From: CAYNFR01 sp964616755
GTDB lineage: Bacteria > Bacteroidota > Bacteroidia > Chitinophagales > Saprospiraceae
Assembly: GCA_964616755.1 (NCBI GenBank)
Contig: CAZTSI010000002.1
Coordinates: 62,001 to 126,000 of the forward strand
DNA length: 64,000 nt
Direction of reading: 5' to 3'
The translations under genes were made by a program, and so were the position numbers. Of the stretch, positions 26,140-36,003 are shown piece by piece. The number at the start of each line of letters is the position of its first letter. The first letter of the stretch is position 1. Below the pieces are notes generated by a model that made no database searches, was not told where the DNA came from, and worked only from the letters and a program-made list of their open reading frames with translations.

Positions 26140-27456
26140 TTAAAAATCAGTGTCAGGTGTAGCTTCAAAAAATCTCTTAGTATAAGTAAATAATTTGTTA
26201 TACCACTTATTTATATCCTCTTCACCTATTTCCATTTCTTCTATTCTAGCTTCAGGATTTTCGCTCAATATTACTTCAATATCGTTCTTAATCTCTTTAT
26301 TATTAATTGCATGTATGAGTAGACCGATTCCTGTTGCATAAATTGGACTCGCTAAAGAAGAATTGTAACCATGCGCTAGATGCTCAATTGGTTGGCCAAT
26401 ACGACATGTCAATCCAGTATGGTATTCGGCTAAAAGGTTCACGTTTTTGAGTAACGAACCTCCACCTGTCAGTACCATACCAGCTATAAGCTTTTTCTCA
26501 AATCCACTACGTCTGATTTCCCAAAATACATAGTCAAATATTTCTTCTACTCTCGCTTGAATAATGCGCGCCAGATTCTTTTCAGTTATTTCTTTATGCT
26601 CTCTACCCCTAAAGCCAGGGATAGTTATGATACGATTATCATAAATTTCATCTGCTAAGGCCGAGCCAAATCTCACTTTAAGTTTTTCAGCTTGGTCATG
26701 CATCACTGTACAACCCTCCTGAATATCCTTAGTAATAACATTTCCGCCAAAAGGAATAACGGCTGTATGACGAATCAGACCATCTTTAAAGATAGTAATA
26801 TCAGTCGTACCGCCTCCAATATCTACTAATGCCACACCAGCCTCTCTTTCTTCATCAGATAAAACCGCAGAAGCACTTGCAATTGGTTCTAAAGTAACAT
26901 CTTGAACATTCAGACCTACCTTTTCTACACAACGCATAATATTTTTAGACGCCGAAATTTGCCCAGTGATAATATGAAAGTTGGCTTCAAGTCGTATGCC
27001 GCTCATCCCCACTGGATCGATAATATCCTGTTCGTCATCGACACTATACTCCTGAGGTATAACATGTAGTATTTTATCACCAGGGGGCAATACCAATCTA
27101 TGCATATCATTGACCAACTTATCGATGTCCTCTTGAGATATTTCAGAATTCATATCGGAGCGCACCAATAATCCTCGATGATGTAAACTTTTAATATGCT
27201 GCCCCGCAATACCGACATGAATATTATGAAACTTAATACCAGCATTCCTTTCTGCCACTTCTACTGCCTCTTTGATAGACTTCACCGTCTTATCTATATT
27301 CGAAACTACACCTCTTGATACACCCTCTGAAGGAACAGTACCAACTCCTACTATTTCGACCTTGTCGTATTCATTCCGACGTCCCGCAACAGCACAAATC
27401 TTGGTTGTGCCAATATCGAGCGCTACTGTTATTTCCCTTGAATTGAAATTTGCCAT
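26140..27456 (-). CDS. ftsA: Cell division protein FtsA
   Basis: Actin-like ATPase that tethers FtsZ to the membrane. 438 residues with the actin-fold motifs VALDIGTTKICAVAG (phosphate 1), VALVDIGGGTTDITIF (phosphate 2) and GMVLTGGGSLLKNV (adenosine), plus the FtsA-specific 1C domain between them (ISQEDIDKLVNDMHRL). The C-terminal residues (YNKLFTYTKRFFEATPDTDF) include a short amphipathic stretch suited to membrane binding. Sixteen bases after ftsQ. Confidence 0.96.
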   Translation of the reverse strand: MANFNSREITVALDIGTTKICAVAGRRNEYDKVEIVGVGTVPSEGVSRGVVSNIDKTVKSIKEAVEVAERNAGIKFHNIHVGIAGQHIKSLHHRGLLVRSDMNSEISQEDIDKLVNDMHRLVLPPGDKILHVIPQEYSVDDEQDIIDPVGMSGIRLEANFHIITGQISASKNIMRCVEKVGLNVQDVTLEPIASASAVLSDEEREAGVALVDIGGGTTDITIFKDGLIRHTAVIPFGGNVITKDIQEGCTVMHDQAEKLKVRFGSALADEIYDNRIITIPGFRGREHKEITEKNLARIIQARVEEIFDYVFWEIRRSGFEKKLIAGMVLTGGGSLLKNVNLLAEYHTGLTCRIGQPIEHLAHGYNSSLASPIYATGIGLLIHAINNKEIKNDIEVILSENPEARIEEMEIGEEDINKWYNKLFTYTKRFFEATPDTDF

Positions 27457-27472
27457 AACAACGATTAAAAAA

Positions 27473-28276
27473 TTAAGGTTTATCTTTTTCTAAGTCAACT
27501 GCTACTACCTGATTACTAATGGAGATATCTACCTCTTCGTATTTACTCCATTGGTTAGTTCTAGATAGATTATAATAAAAAGCCTTTAAATTAGATAGCT
27601 TTTTAGCCAGTTCATCACTGTAATCTAAAACAATTTTCTCATCCCCCAATTTAGGAATCAAAATAAATCTTCCGTTCGCATCCAGGTGTACTTGCTCAAT
27701 TAACGATTGCATAAACGGATCCTTTCGTATTTCCATTACTAGCAAAAAAGTACTATATAATCTAGGTTTGATTTGAACGGAATCCGAAATCGTTAAGGAC
27801 TCAATATTTCCAGTAATTAGCGGTACCCGTGACGCCCTAGTATCAGATAAGCCCACATATACTCCTAATTGATCAAGATAAAAACTTTTACCATCAGATG
27901 CAAGTATGCGTGCAATAGGACGACGTTGTTCAATATCAATAATCAATTTTCTGCTCGCATTCAAAAAGGCATTTGACTTAAATACACGTGAATCAGCAGA
28001 CACCAACCGCTCTAATGCCTTTAAATCTAAACGACTGACGGATTCCAAGGTGAGATCATTTTTATATCCATTCCGAATTATAGACTCTACCTCCACTTCA
28101 GTTATTAAATCACGCATATCTTCGACTTGATCCAAAACAATTTCTAAACCTGAAATTGGTTCGAGTGACGTTCTATTAATACTCTTGATCCATAATACAA
28201 ATACCACAAGGATGACTGCATTTAGTGCAATCAACTTAATCCTTTGGTCATATGTATAATAAAATCTTTTAAACAT
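27473..28276 (-). CDS. ftsQ: Cell division protein FtsQ/DivIB family
   Basis: 267 residues: short cytoplasmic tail, one membrane helix (about 13-30, LIALNAVILVVFVLWI), then a POTRA-like and FtsQ-type beta domain. Primary identity is weak, as usual for this family; position between murC and ftsA and the single-pass layout decide the call. It overlaps the end of murC by 8 bases. Links the division scaffold to FtsL and septal synthases. Confidence 0.85.
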   Translation of the reverse strand: MFKRFYYTYDQRIKLIALNAVILVVFVLWIKSINRTSLEPISGLEIVLDQVEDMRDLITEVEVESIIRNGYKNDLTLESVSRLDLKALERLVSADSRVFKSNAFLNASRKLIIDIEQRRPIARILASDGKSFYLDQLGVYVGLSDTRASRVPLITGNIESLTISDSVQIKPRLYSTFLLVMEIRKDPFMQSLIEQVHLDANGRFILIPKLGDEKIVLDYSDELAKKLSNLKAFYYNLSRTNQWSKYEEVDISISNQVVAVDLEKDKP

Positions 28277-29642
28277 TTACTATTACTTTCCTAATTCTAT
28301 CTATTTCTTTGTAGGCATCACCCGCACCTAACATTAACAGTATTTCTATACTTCTATTCTCTAAAGCTACTGACAAATTTCGCTTTAATATCACTTGCTT
28401 ATTATCCAATGTGACTTTGGCAAGAAGCACTTCACTTGACACCCCCTCTATAGCTTGCTCTCGGGCAGGATAGATTTCGGTAAGTATCAATTCATCTGCA
28501 TTTGATAACTCGATAGCAAAATCATCTAAAAAATCCCTTGTGCGCGTATAAAGATGTGGCTGAAAAACGACTAACAACTTTTTACCCGGATAACAAGTTC
28601 TTACTGCCTCTATTGCTGCTTTAACTTCCTCTGGATGATGCGCGTAGTCATCGATCCAAACTAAATTGTCGCTTTTATAGACATACTCCATCCTTCGTTC
28701 TATGCCTTCAAATGTTGACAGCGCTCCTTTTATTGTTTTAAGATCAATCCCAAACTGCATCGCACATACCATTGCTGCCATTGCATTTTTGACATTATGC
28801 AAACCAATCATTTTCATAGCGAAACCTTTCTCTACCACCATACCCATTTTCACATCCCATTCAATACTTCCGTCATGTGAATACAAATTAATAGCTTGAA
28901 CATCACCTACACCTACTCCGAAAGAACGATATTCTACACCACCTAAACTCAAGGTAGAAAATAATGCTTCGGACATTCTATTTGGTCTTAGGGAAGCATT
29001 ATAAAAAACCGCTCCATTTCCTTTAACTTGCAGTATAAATTCGTTAAAAGCTTTCACAACATTGGCCTCCGACTCATAGATATCGAGATGATCTGGATCG
29101 ATAGCGTTTATTACTGCTAAGTCCGGATATAAGCGTAAAAATGAGCGATCAAACTCATCTGCTTCCACTATTACCCAATCGCTATTACCAATAATGAAAT
29201 TGGAATGATAATTCTTCATTACCCCACCCACAAACGCCGTTACAGATACATCAGCCACTTGAAATATATGTGCCAAAAGGGCAGATGTGGTTGTCTTACC
29301 ATGTGTACCTGCAATGCCAATTACCTTTTTTGAAAGCAAAATTTGCTCAAGAGCCTCTGATCTCTTTAACATTAGACGACCACTACTTTTACATGCCTCA
29401 TATTCAATTTGCCCTGATTTCAGTGCTGGTGTATAAATAATTATGTCAACACTTTCAGGAATACGCACTTCAGCATATGAAATTTGCATTCCTAGCTTGA
29501 CTAACTTTTTAGTCAATGCTGTTTCGTCTCGGTCATATCCACTTATTTGTATACCTTGACGAAATAAATATTGAGCCAAAGCGCTCATACCTATTCCCCC
29601 GATTCCGAGAAAATAAACATGGACACATGACCATATATTCAC
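28269..29642 (-). CDS. murC: UDP-N-acetylmuramate--L-alanine ligase
   Basis: Adds the first amino acid of the peptidoglycan stem peptide, cytosol. 457 residues with the N-terminal UDP-binding domain (HVYFLGIGGIGMSALAQYL), the Mur-ligase ATP loop GIAGTHGKTTTSALLAH and the second-domain motif WIDDYAHHPEEVKAA typical of MurC. The start is a GTG at 29642, four bases after murG. The last 8 bases overlap ftsQ. Confidence 0.95.
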   Translation of the reverse strand: MNIWSCVHVYFLGIGGIGMSALAQYLFRQGIQISGYDRDETALTKKLVKLGMQISYAEVRIPESVDIIIYTPALKSGQIEYEACKSSGRLMLKRSEALEQILLSKKVIGIAGTHGKTTTSALLAHIFQVADVSVTAFVGGVMKNYHSNFIIGNSDWVIVEADEFDRSFLRLYPDLAVINAIDPDHLDIYESEANVVKAFNEFILQVKGNGAVFYNASLRPNRMSEALFSTLSLGGVEYRSFGVGVGDVQAINLYSHDGSIEWDVKMGMVVEKGFAMKMIGLHNVKNAMAAMVCAMQFGIDLKTIKGALSTFEGIERRMEYVYKSDNLVWIDDYAHHPEEVKAAIEAVRTCYPGKKLLVVFQPHLYTRTRDFLDDFAIELSNADELILTEIYPAREQAIEGVSSEVLLAKVTLDNKQVILKRNLSVALENRSIEILLMLGAGDAYKEIDRIRKVIVNV

Positions 29643-29646
29643 TTTT

Positions 29647-30735
29647 TCAATTTTTTAATTTTAAAATTTCAGATGCAATCACTTTTGTCGCATCTTGATA
29701 GCTCATTTTCATTGCATTCTTTGATATCGCATCAAGTACATCACCATTTTTAACATTCTCTTCAATGAGCAGCATTAAGCATTCACTTACCTTCGAATCC
29801 GTTAGTAGAATCGCTGCAGATTGTTGCTCTAGTGCTTTGGCATTCTTCATCTGATGATCTTCAGCTACATTAGGAGAAGGCACCAAAATGGCTGCTTTGC
29901 CTAAAAGGCAAATCTCAGAAATAGTTAACGCCCCTGCTCGAGCTACCACTAAATCTGCTGCGGCATAGGCGATTCCCATATCATCAATAAAAGCTAATGT
30001 CTTTACATTAGTTAAGCTTGATGTCGAACAATTTTTATAGTGTTCATAATGACCGCCGCCAGTCTGCCACAAAATTTGTATATGTGTGTTCTCTTTCAAA
30101 AAGTCATATGCATCTTTTATTGCGTTATTAAAACTTGCAGCACCTAAACTTCCTCCCACTACTAAGACTACTGAAGCACTTGGATCGAAACCCAGTAACT
30201 CCTTCGCCTCAGATGAGCTATGTCTTATATTCGCAAGGTTTCTCACTGGATTACCCGTAAGAATAGTCTTTTCAATAGGAAAAAACCTTTTTGCTTCTTC
30301 ATAAGCGACACAGATTCTATTTACTCTTTTTGCTAAAATTTTATTAGTAAGTCCAGCATAAGAATTCTGCTCCTGTATAAGCGTTGGGATATTCATTCGT
30401 GCCGCCATATATAGAGCAGCAGCACTAGCATAACCACCAAAGCCAGCTACAATATCAGGTTTAAAACGCCGAATCAAATTATAAGCATTCCACAAACTAT
30501 TTATCACCTTGAAAGGGAATAAAACATTCGTCCATGTCAATCTGCGTTGAAGACCGCTAATCCACAAGCCTTCAATGGCAAATCCCGCTTCCGGGACTTT
30601 TCGCATTTCCATTCGACCTTTTGCACCAACAAATAATATGTTTATACTTTGATCGATATTTTTCAATTCCTCCGCCACTGCTATTGCCGGATAAATGTGG
30701 CCACCTGTGCCACCCCCACTAATCAATATGTTCAT
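29647..30735 (-). CDS. murG: UDP-GlcNAc--lipid I N-acetylglucosaminyltransferase
   Basis: Makes lipid II from lipid I on the inner membrane face. GT28 fold: glycine-rich loop MNILISGGGTGGHIYPAIAV at the N-terminus, then QEQNSYAGLTNK, VVGGSLGAASFNNA and the nucleotide-binding ARAGALTISEICLLGKAAIL. I take the ATG at 30735, because the family starts at this loop; another in-frame ATG at 30756 would add seven residues inside ftsW. Overlaps the ftsW end by 17 bases. Confidence 0.95.
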   Translation of the reverse strand: MNILISGGGTGGHIYPAIAVAEELKNIDQSINILFVGAKGRMEMRKVPEAGFAIEGLWISGLQRRLTWTNVLFPFKVINSLWNAYNLIRRFKPDIVAGFGGYASAAALYMAARMNIPTLIQEQNSYAGLTNKILAKRVNRICVAYEEAKRFFPIEKTILTGNPVRNLANIRHSSSEAKELLGFDPSASVVLVVGGSLGAASFNNAIKDAYDFLKENTHIQILWQTGGGHYEHYKNCSTSSLTNVKTLAFIDDMGIAYAAADLVVARAGALTISEICLLGKAAILVPSPNVAEDHQMKNAKALEQQSAAILLTDSKVSECLMLLIEENVKNGDVLDAISKNAMKMSYQDATKVIASEILKLKN

Positions 30736-31897
30736 CGCGACGTTCAATATCTTCAAGCGCTATTGATTGTAATTGCGCTTCTTCTACATATCTACTCACA
30801 CTCAATATTATTCCCAATGAAATACATGTAAATAATATACTTGTACCCCCCATAGAAATCAAGGGCAATGTTAAGCCAGTCGCAGGTACAAGCTGCACTG
30901 AAACTGCAATATTAGCAAAAGCTTGAATTACAATATTTAAACATAAACCAAGCGCCAATATAGCGCCAAATGCCTTTGGGCATCGCGTAACTAATCCAAT
31001 ACACCTGATTAACAGCCATAAGTATAATCCCAAGATGGTAATACCCCCAATCAATCCATATTCTTCACAAATAATTGCATAAATAAAATCCGCATAAGAA
31101 TAAGCTAAGTAATTTCGCTGGAAACTGTTGCCAGGCCCTACACCAAAAATGCCACCGTTAGCAATGGCAATCTTCGATTGCTCAACCTGATGTTCTTTAC
31201 CTGTCAAAAAATCATCAATTCGACTTTGCCATGTATCTATCCTGACCATATCGGGAAAATACTCCCCTAAGGCGGCTATTGCCGCAAAGCCAATCAATCC
31301 AACAACCATTAAAAGTCCAATGTATTTCATACTAACACGACCAACAAACATCATGAGAAGACAGGTGATCATCAATAAAACTGCCGTAGAAAGATTCGCA
31401 GGCATGATCAATAAGCAAATCATGGCGACTGGAATAATAATTGGGACAAACGCACTTTTAAAATCTTTAATAAAATCCTGCTTGCGAGATAAAGACCTAG
31501 CCACATAAATAATCAATGCCAATTTAGCCAAATCCGAGGTTTGAAAGTTTTGATCAATTAATGGGATTGTAATCCACCTCGCTGCACCATTCAAACTCGT
31601 TCCAAAAAAAATCGTATAAACTAATAAAGGTACGGTTATTGCCAACAACAAAGGCGCTATTCGGGAATACTTCATATAATGCAAATTGTAGCACAAATAC
31701 GTCAACCCCAATCCGCCAATGATAAAAGCAAGTTGCTTAATTAAAAAATACTCTGTATTCCCACCATGGCTCTTAAATGCTTCACTTCCAGCAGTACTGT
31801 AGACTACCAAAAGTGAAAATATGCCTAGAATCAGCGTAATCAACCAAATGATTTTATCGCCACGCAAATTAGAGTATATATCAATAAAAGTCTTCAA
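30719..31897 (-). CDS. ftsW: Lipid II polymerase FtsW
   Basis: SEDS-family glycosyltransferase of the septum, inner membrane. 392 residues, about ten membrane helices. It carries the SEDS segments GTSLNGAARWITIPLI and FQTSDLAKLALIIYVA (with the polymerase acid in the loop GVGPGNSFQRNYLAYSYADF) and ends in VPATGLTLPLISMGGTSIL. The start is a TTG at 31897 that overlaps the murD stop as TTGA. It works with the PASTA transpeptidase encoded upstream. Confidence 0.94.
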   Translation of the reverse strand: MKTFIDIYSNLRGDKIIWLITLILGIFSLLVVYSTAGSEAFKSHGGNTEYFLIKQLAFIIGGLGLTYLCYNLHYMKYSRIAPLLLAITVPLLVYTIFFGTSLNGAARWITIPLIDQNFQTSDLAKLALIIYVARSLSRKQDFIKDFKSAFVPIIIPVAMICLLIMPANLSTAVLLMITCLLMMFVGRVSMKYIGLLMVVGLIGFAAIAALGEYFPDMVRIDTWQSRIDDFLTGKEHQVEQSKIAIANGGIFGVGPGNSFQRNYLAYSYADFIYAIICEEYGLIGGITILGLYLWLLIRCIGLVTRCPKAFGAILALGLCLNIVIQAFANIAVSVQLVPATGLTLPLISMGGTSILFTCISLGIILSVSRYVEEAQLQSIALEDIERRDEHID

Positions 31898-33186
31898 TTA
31901 GTACGTTTCTTATCTCCTATTAAATTCCAAACGGCTCTCATAAACTGATCGCCACGATCTTTATAATTTTTAAACAAATCAAAACTAGAACAAGCTGGTG
32001 ACAACAATACGGTATCACCTACCCTGCCGATTGACTTACAATACTCCACTGCCAAATTCATATCTACAAATTCCACAATAGGTATATCTACTACAGCAAA
32101 TGCACTAAGTATTTTTGAATTATCTACGCCCAAACACACTATGCACTTAACCCTTTCTCTAACAACATCTAAAAGCACCTCATACACATTACCCTTATCG
32201 ACACCACCCACAATCCAAATAATTGGATAATCCACAGCTTTCAAAGCATACCGAACTGCATCGACATTAGTAGCTTTACTGTCATTAATCCACTCTATCC
32301 CATTCCAATTTACTACTGATTGTAATCTATGTGAATCATTCTTAAATGAGTCTAGCGTTATCAAAACATCCAAGGGTTGCTTTCCCAAGATTTGCATGAC
32401 CTTTGTCACTACAGAAATATTAACTTGATTATGCTCACCCCTTAGCTGCTTATTCTGCAAAGAGGTCAGATCAAATGATGTCTCATTTATAGCGTAACAC
32501 ACAACACCGTTCACATTTTCCGCTAAATACCTTAACCTAACATCACCATCATAATAAACGAATGCATTTTCACTCGTTTGATTCATGACTAATCTTGCTT
32601 TGCTCTGAGCATATAGATCCATATTATAACTATATCGATCCAAATGGTCCGCTGATATATTCAATATCACCGCAATATCTGGTCGAAATGTAATACAGTC
32701 ATCCAATTGAAAACTGCTTACTTCTAACACATACCACTCAGACCTCTCCTCCAGCAATAAATTGCTGAAGCATGTTCCTAAATTACCACCCTTTACAGCA
32801 TTAAACCCGAGTTGACTCATGACATGATGCAATAAATTAGTCGTAGTCGTTTTGCCGTTAGAGCCAGTAATCGCAATTATTTTACCCTTACAAAACCTAA
32901 AAGCAAACTCCAACTCTCCAATAATCTCACGATTCAATTCACGTGCAGCTGTTAACACTGGAATAGTACTTGGAATGCCTGGGCTTTTAATAATTGTTGA
33001 GCAGGCAACTATTCTTTCAATATTATGTCCCTTTTCTTCAAAAGGGATACTATTTTCTATCAGCACATTTCTTTGCTGATCCGTTATTTCATTACTATCG
33101 CTTACAAATACTTTGAGTCCATTTCTCCTTCCCAATAATGCAGCACCTACACCACTTTCACCTGCGCCTAAAATAGCTATGTCCAT
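31894..33186 (-). CDS. murD: UDP-N-acetylmuramoylalanine--D-glutamate ligase
   Basis: Second stem-peptide ligase. 430 residues: Rossmann-like UDP domain (MDIAILGAGESGVGAALLG), ATP loop IAITGSNGKTTTTNLLHH, and in the third domain WINDSKATNVDAVRYAL, the MurD signature. It begins in the last base of mraY (TAATG) and overlaps ftsW by four bases. Confidence 0.96.
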   Translation of the reverse strand: MDIAILGAGESGVGAALLGRRNGLKVFVSDSNEITDQQRNVLIENSIPFEEKGHNIERIVACSTIIKSPGIPSTIPVLTAARELNREIIGELEFAFRFCKGKIIAITGSNGKTTTTNLLHHVMSQLGFNAVKGGNLGTCFSNLLLEERSEWYVLEVSSFQLDDCITFRPDIAVILNISADHLDRYSYNMDLYAQSKARLVMNQTSENAFVYYDGDVRLRYLAENVNGVVCYAINETSFDLTSLQNKQLRGEHNQVNISVVTKVMQILGKQPLDVLITLDSFKNDSHRLQSVVNWNGIEWINDSKATNVDAVRYALKAVDYPIIWIVGGVDKGNVYEVLLDVVRERVKCIVCLGVDNSKILSAFAVVDIPIVEFVDMNLAVEYCKSIGRVGDTVLLSPACSSFDLFKNYKDRGDQFMRAVWNLIGDKKRTN

Positions 33187-34433
33187 TATCTAATTTTTAA
33201 TGTGACAATTGTCAAAATAGCTAATAATACACCCACTATCCAAAACCTAGTCACGATTTTTGCCTCGTGTATACCTTTTTTTTGAAAATGGTGATGTATT
33301 GGCGACATTAAAAATATTCTTTTTCCCTCACCATACTTTTTCTTGGTAAACTTAAAATATCCAACCTGCATAATAACAGATAGACTCTCTATCAAAAATA
33401 CACCACACATAAATGGAATTAGAATCTCCTTTCTTAAAATAATCGCCAATGTCGCAATCACACCTCCAAGAGCCAAACTCCCCGTGTCTCCCATAAACAC
33501 CTTAGCAGGAAAAGAATTCCACCAAAGAAATCCTACACATGAACCAATCAAAGCTGAGCAGAAAACAACAATTTCCTCAGAGCCTGGTAAATATAAAATA
33601 CTTAGATAATCAGCGAATTGTACATTACTAGAGACATATGCAAAAATAGCTAAAGTCGTAGCAATTATTGCCGAACTTCCAGCTGCTAATCCATCCAATC
33701 CGTCCGTCAGGTTCGCACCGTTGGAAACAGCCGTGATCAAAAAAATGATAAAAGGCACATAAATTAGAATTAACCATTCTTCGGCATTCTCTGTGAACAA
33801 ACTTGTAAATAAGCTATAGTCCAAATTATTCCCCTTCAAAAAAGGAACATTCGTTAACGTTGTTTTCGCATAAACATGTGTAGAACTCTCACCAAGCTTT
33901 GCTTCTATGACCCGCACTATCTCATAACCCTTTTCCGCCGCTAACCCAGCTGGCACTCTTACTACCACATCCTTGTGATACAACATCACTAATGCAACAA
34001 TGAATCCAAGAATAATCTGTCCGAGCAGTTTAAATCGACTTTGAAGACCTGCTTTACTTTTTTTGAAAACTTTAATATAATCGTCGACCATGCCAACAGA
34101 ACCCATCCATAAAACGGAACCTACCAATAATAGAATATAAATATTATCCAACTTGGAAACCAACAGAGTTGGTACAATTATGGAAAGAATAATGATAACA
34201 CCCCCCATAGTAGGTGTGCCTTCCTTTTCCTTTTGCCCAGATAGCCCTAAGTCACGAACTGACTCACCTATTTGTAATGATTTCAAAGAACTTATAATTC
34301 GGCTTCCCAAACTTACTGCGATAATCAACGAAATAATCATTGCTAAAGCAGCACGAAAACTTATAAATTTAAATAGCCCAGCCCCAGGCCAGTCCAATTG
34401 TTTGTCTATAAAGTCAAATAAGTAATATAACAT
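33186..34433 (-). CDS. mraY: Phospho-N-acetylmuramoyl-pentapeptide-transferase
   Basis: Transfers phospho-MurNAc-pentapeptide to undecaprenyl phosphate, forming lipid I. 415 residues, about ten membrane helices. The family motifs GTPTMGGVIII, MVDDYIKVFKKSKAGL, NGANLTDGLDGLAAG, FMGDTGSLALGG and the histidine cluster SPIHHHFQKKG are all intact. About 30 residues in the middle (EAKLGESSTHVYAKTTLTNV region) are an insertion found in Bacteroidota enzymes. It is preceded by an intrinsic-terminator-like hairpin and has only 18 bases of leader beyond it. Confidence 0.96.
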   Translation of the reverse strand: MLYYLFDFIDKQLDWPGAGLFKFISFRAALAMIISLIIAVSLGSRIISSLKSLQIGESVRDLGLSGQKEKEGTPTMGGVIIILSIIVPTLLVSKLDNIYILLLVGSVLWMGSVGMVDDYIKVFKKSKAGLQSRFKLLGQIILGFIVALVMLYHKDVVVRVPAGLAAEKGYEIVRVIEAKLGESSTHVYAKTTLTNVPFLKGNNLDYSLFTSLFTENAEEWLILIYVPFIIFLITAVSNGANLTDGLDGLAAGSSAIIATTLAIFAYVSSNVQFADYLSILYLPGSEEIVVFCSALIGSCVGFLWWNSFPAKVFMGDTGSLALGGVIATLAIILRKEILIPFMCGVFLIESLSVIMQVGYFKFTKKKYGEGKRIFLMSPIHHHFQKKGIHEAKIVTRFWIVGVLLAILTIVTLKIR

Positions 34434-34451
34434 CTCAATTAATGATTAGAT

Positions 34452-34495
34452 AAAAAAAGCAGTGGGTCCTAATCTTTATTAGGTGCACCACTGCT
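34452..34495 (-). terminator. Terminator-like hairpin between murE and mraY
   Basis: AGCAGTGG (34458-34465) pairs with CCACTGCT (34488-34495). Inside it CCTAAT (34468-34473) pairs with ATTAGG (34478-34483) around a CTTT loop. On the minus strand the stem ends in CUGCU followed by a run of seven U. It has all the features of an intrinsic terminator in the middle of the dcw operon, 18 bases before the mraY ATG; no promoter lies between it and mraY. Confidence 0.75.
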
Positions 34496-34535
34496 ACTGT
34501 TAAAACCAACCTGAGAATGATAATAGAACCTACTC

Positions 34536-35993
34536 TTATATATCTTTAGATAAACTATCTTTTACTATTTCTTGATCGCTAAAGTAATATTTCACTCCAG
34601 CTATTTCTTGATACTCTTCGTGACCTTTGCCAGCAATAAGGATTGTATCTTGTACCTTAGCTAACATTAACACTGTTTTTATAGCGCTTAATCGATCTGC
34701 AATTTCTAAAACTCGTTTTCGCTCATCATCAGATAAACCACTCTTCATCTCCTCAATGATTGTCGAAGGACTTTCGCTTCGAGGATTATCACTGGTAAAA
34801 ATTGCAACATCACTTTGTAGCACCATTACCTTTCCCATTAAGGGTCGCTTGGCACGATCTCTATCACCGCCGCAGCCAGCGACACAGTAAAGCATGCCAT
34901 AACCCTTTGATTCCCTCAGCGTAGACAACACTTTTTGCAAGGCATCTGGAGTATGTGCATAATCAACAATCACTCTGGGTTCTCTCGACACTATCTCCAT
35001 GCGACCTTTCGCTGGATTGACATTGCTTAGCTTCTCCAAAAGGAAGGTGTCATCAATACCCGTTAATTCCTTTGCAACAGCAAAAATCGCTAACAAGTTA
35101 TAAGCGTTAAATCGTCCAGAAAGCTTAGTATGAAAAGCCTTATCATTAAAGCTCAAATACATACCGTAACTGTCTTCTGAAAACACCTTCCCTCTAAAAG
35201 AAGCAATTTTTGAAAGACTATACTTCACTACTCTTGCCTTAGAATGCTCTGTCATCACAATTCCATTAGGATCATCGATGTTGATTACAGCTATAGAATC
35301 CTTTGATAAATGATCAAAAAATAGCTTTTTTGCTCGAATATATTCCTTGAACGTTTTGTGATAGTCTAGATGATCGTGTGTAATATTTGTAAATATTCCA
35401 ATTCGAAAATGAAGACCAGCAATCCTTTTTTGATGTGCAGCATGCGAACTTACCTCCATAAATACATATTCACACCCATCAACATACATCTGCGCCAATA
35501 GGCGGTTTATTGTAATGATGTCCGGTGTCGTGAGTGCACTAGGGTACTTCTCATCGTTGATCAGTATTTCAATAGTTGAAATTAATCCAACTTTAAAACC
35601 CATTTCTTTAAATAGGTTGTACAATAGGGTGGCTACTGTTGTCTTTCCATTTGTACCAGTAACCCCAATTAAATTCAGTTTTTGTGATGGCCTATCATAA
35701 AAATTAGCCGCAATTATCCCAAGATCTTCTCTCGCATCCTCACTTACCACGTAGGTTACTCCCGGGTGTAAGGCTAGAGGTTTCGATTCGCAGATTATAG
35801 CCGTTGCACCACCATGAATAGCTTGATTAATATGATCATGCCCATCACTATGGGTACCCTTTAAGGCTACAAACAAATAATTACTTTTAACTCTACGAGA
35901 ATCCAATTCTACTCCTTCGAGAAAAATTGATGATTCACCATTTATTTCAAATCTTCCAATTTGGGGAAGAAGATTTTCCAATTTTTTTTTCAT
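34536..35993 (-). CDS. murE: UDP-MurNAc-tripeptide synthetase, meso-diaminopimelate type
   Basis: Third stem-peptide ligase. 485 residues from the ATG at 35993 (a GTG directly before it is in frame). ATP loop LIGVTGTNGKTTVATLLY, VSSHAAHQKRIAGL in the central domain, and DNPRSE in the C-terminal domain, the motif that selects meso-diaminopimelate. So the peptidoglycan is of the DAP type. Seven bases after the ftsI gene and followed by the mid-operon hairpin. Confidence 0.95.
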   Translation of the reverse strand: MKKKLENLLPQIGRFEINGESSIFLEGVELDSRRVKSNYLFVALKGTHSDGHDHINQAIHGGATAIICESKPLALHPGVTYVVSEDAREDLGIIAANFYDRPSQKLNLIGVTGTNGKTTVATLLYNLFKEMGFKVGLISTIEILINDEKYPSALTTPDIITINRLLAQMYVDGCEYVFMEVSSHAAHQKRIAGLHFRIGIFTNITHDHLDYHKTFKEYIRAKKLFFDHLSKDSIAVINIDDPNGIVMTEHSKARVVKYSLSKIASFRGKVFSEDSYGMYLSFNDKAFHTKLSGRFNAYNLLAIFAVAKELTGIDDTFLLEKLSNVNPAKGRMEIVSREPRVIVDYAHTPDALQKVLSTLRESKGYGMLYCVAGCGGDRDRAKRPLMGKVMVLQSDVAIFTSDNPRSESPSTIIEEMKSGLSDDERKRVLEIADRLSAIKTVLMLAKVQDTILIAGKGHEEYQEIAGVKYYFSDQEIVKDSLSKDI

Positions 35994-36003
35994 CACTTAG
36001 TGT

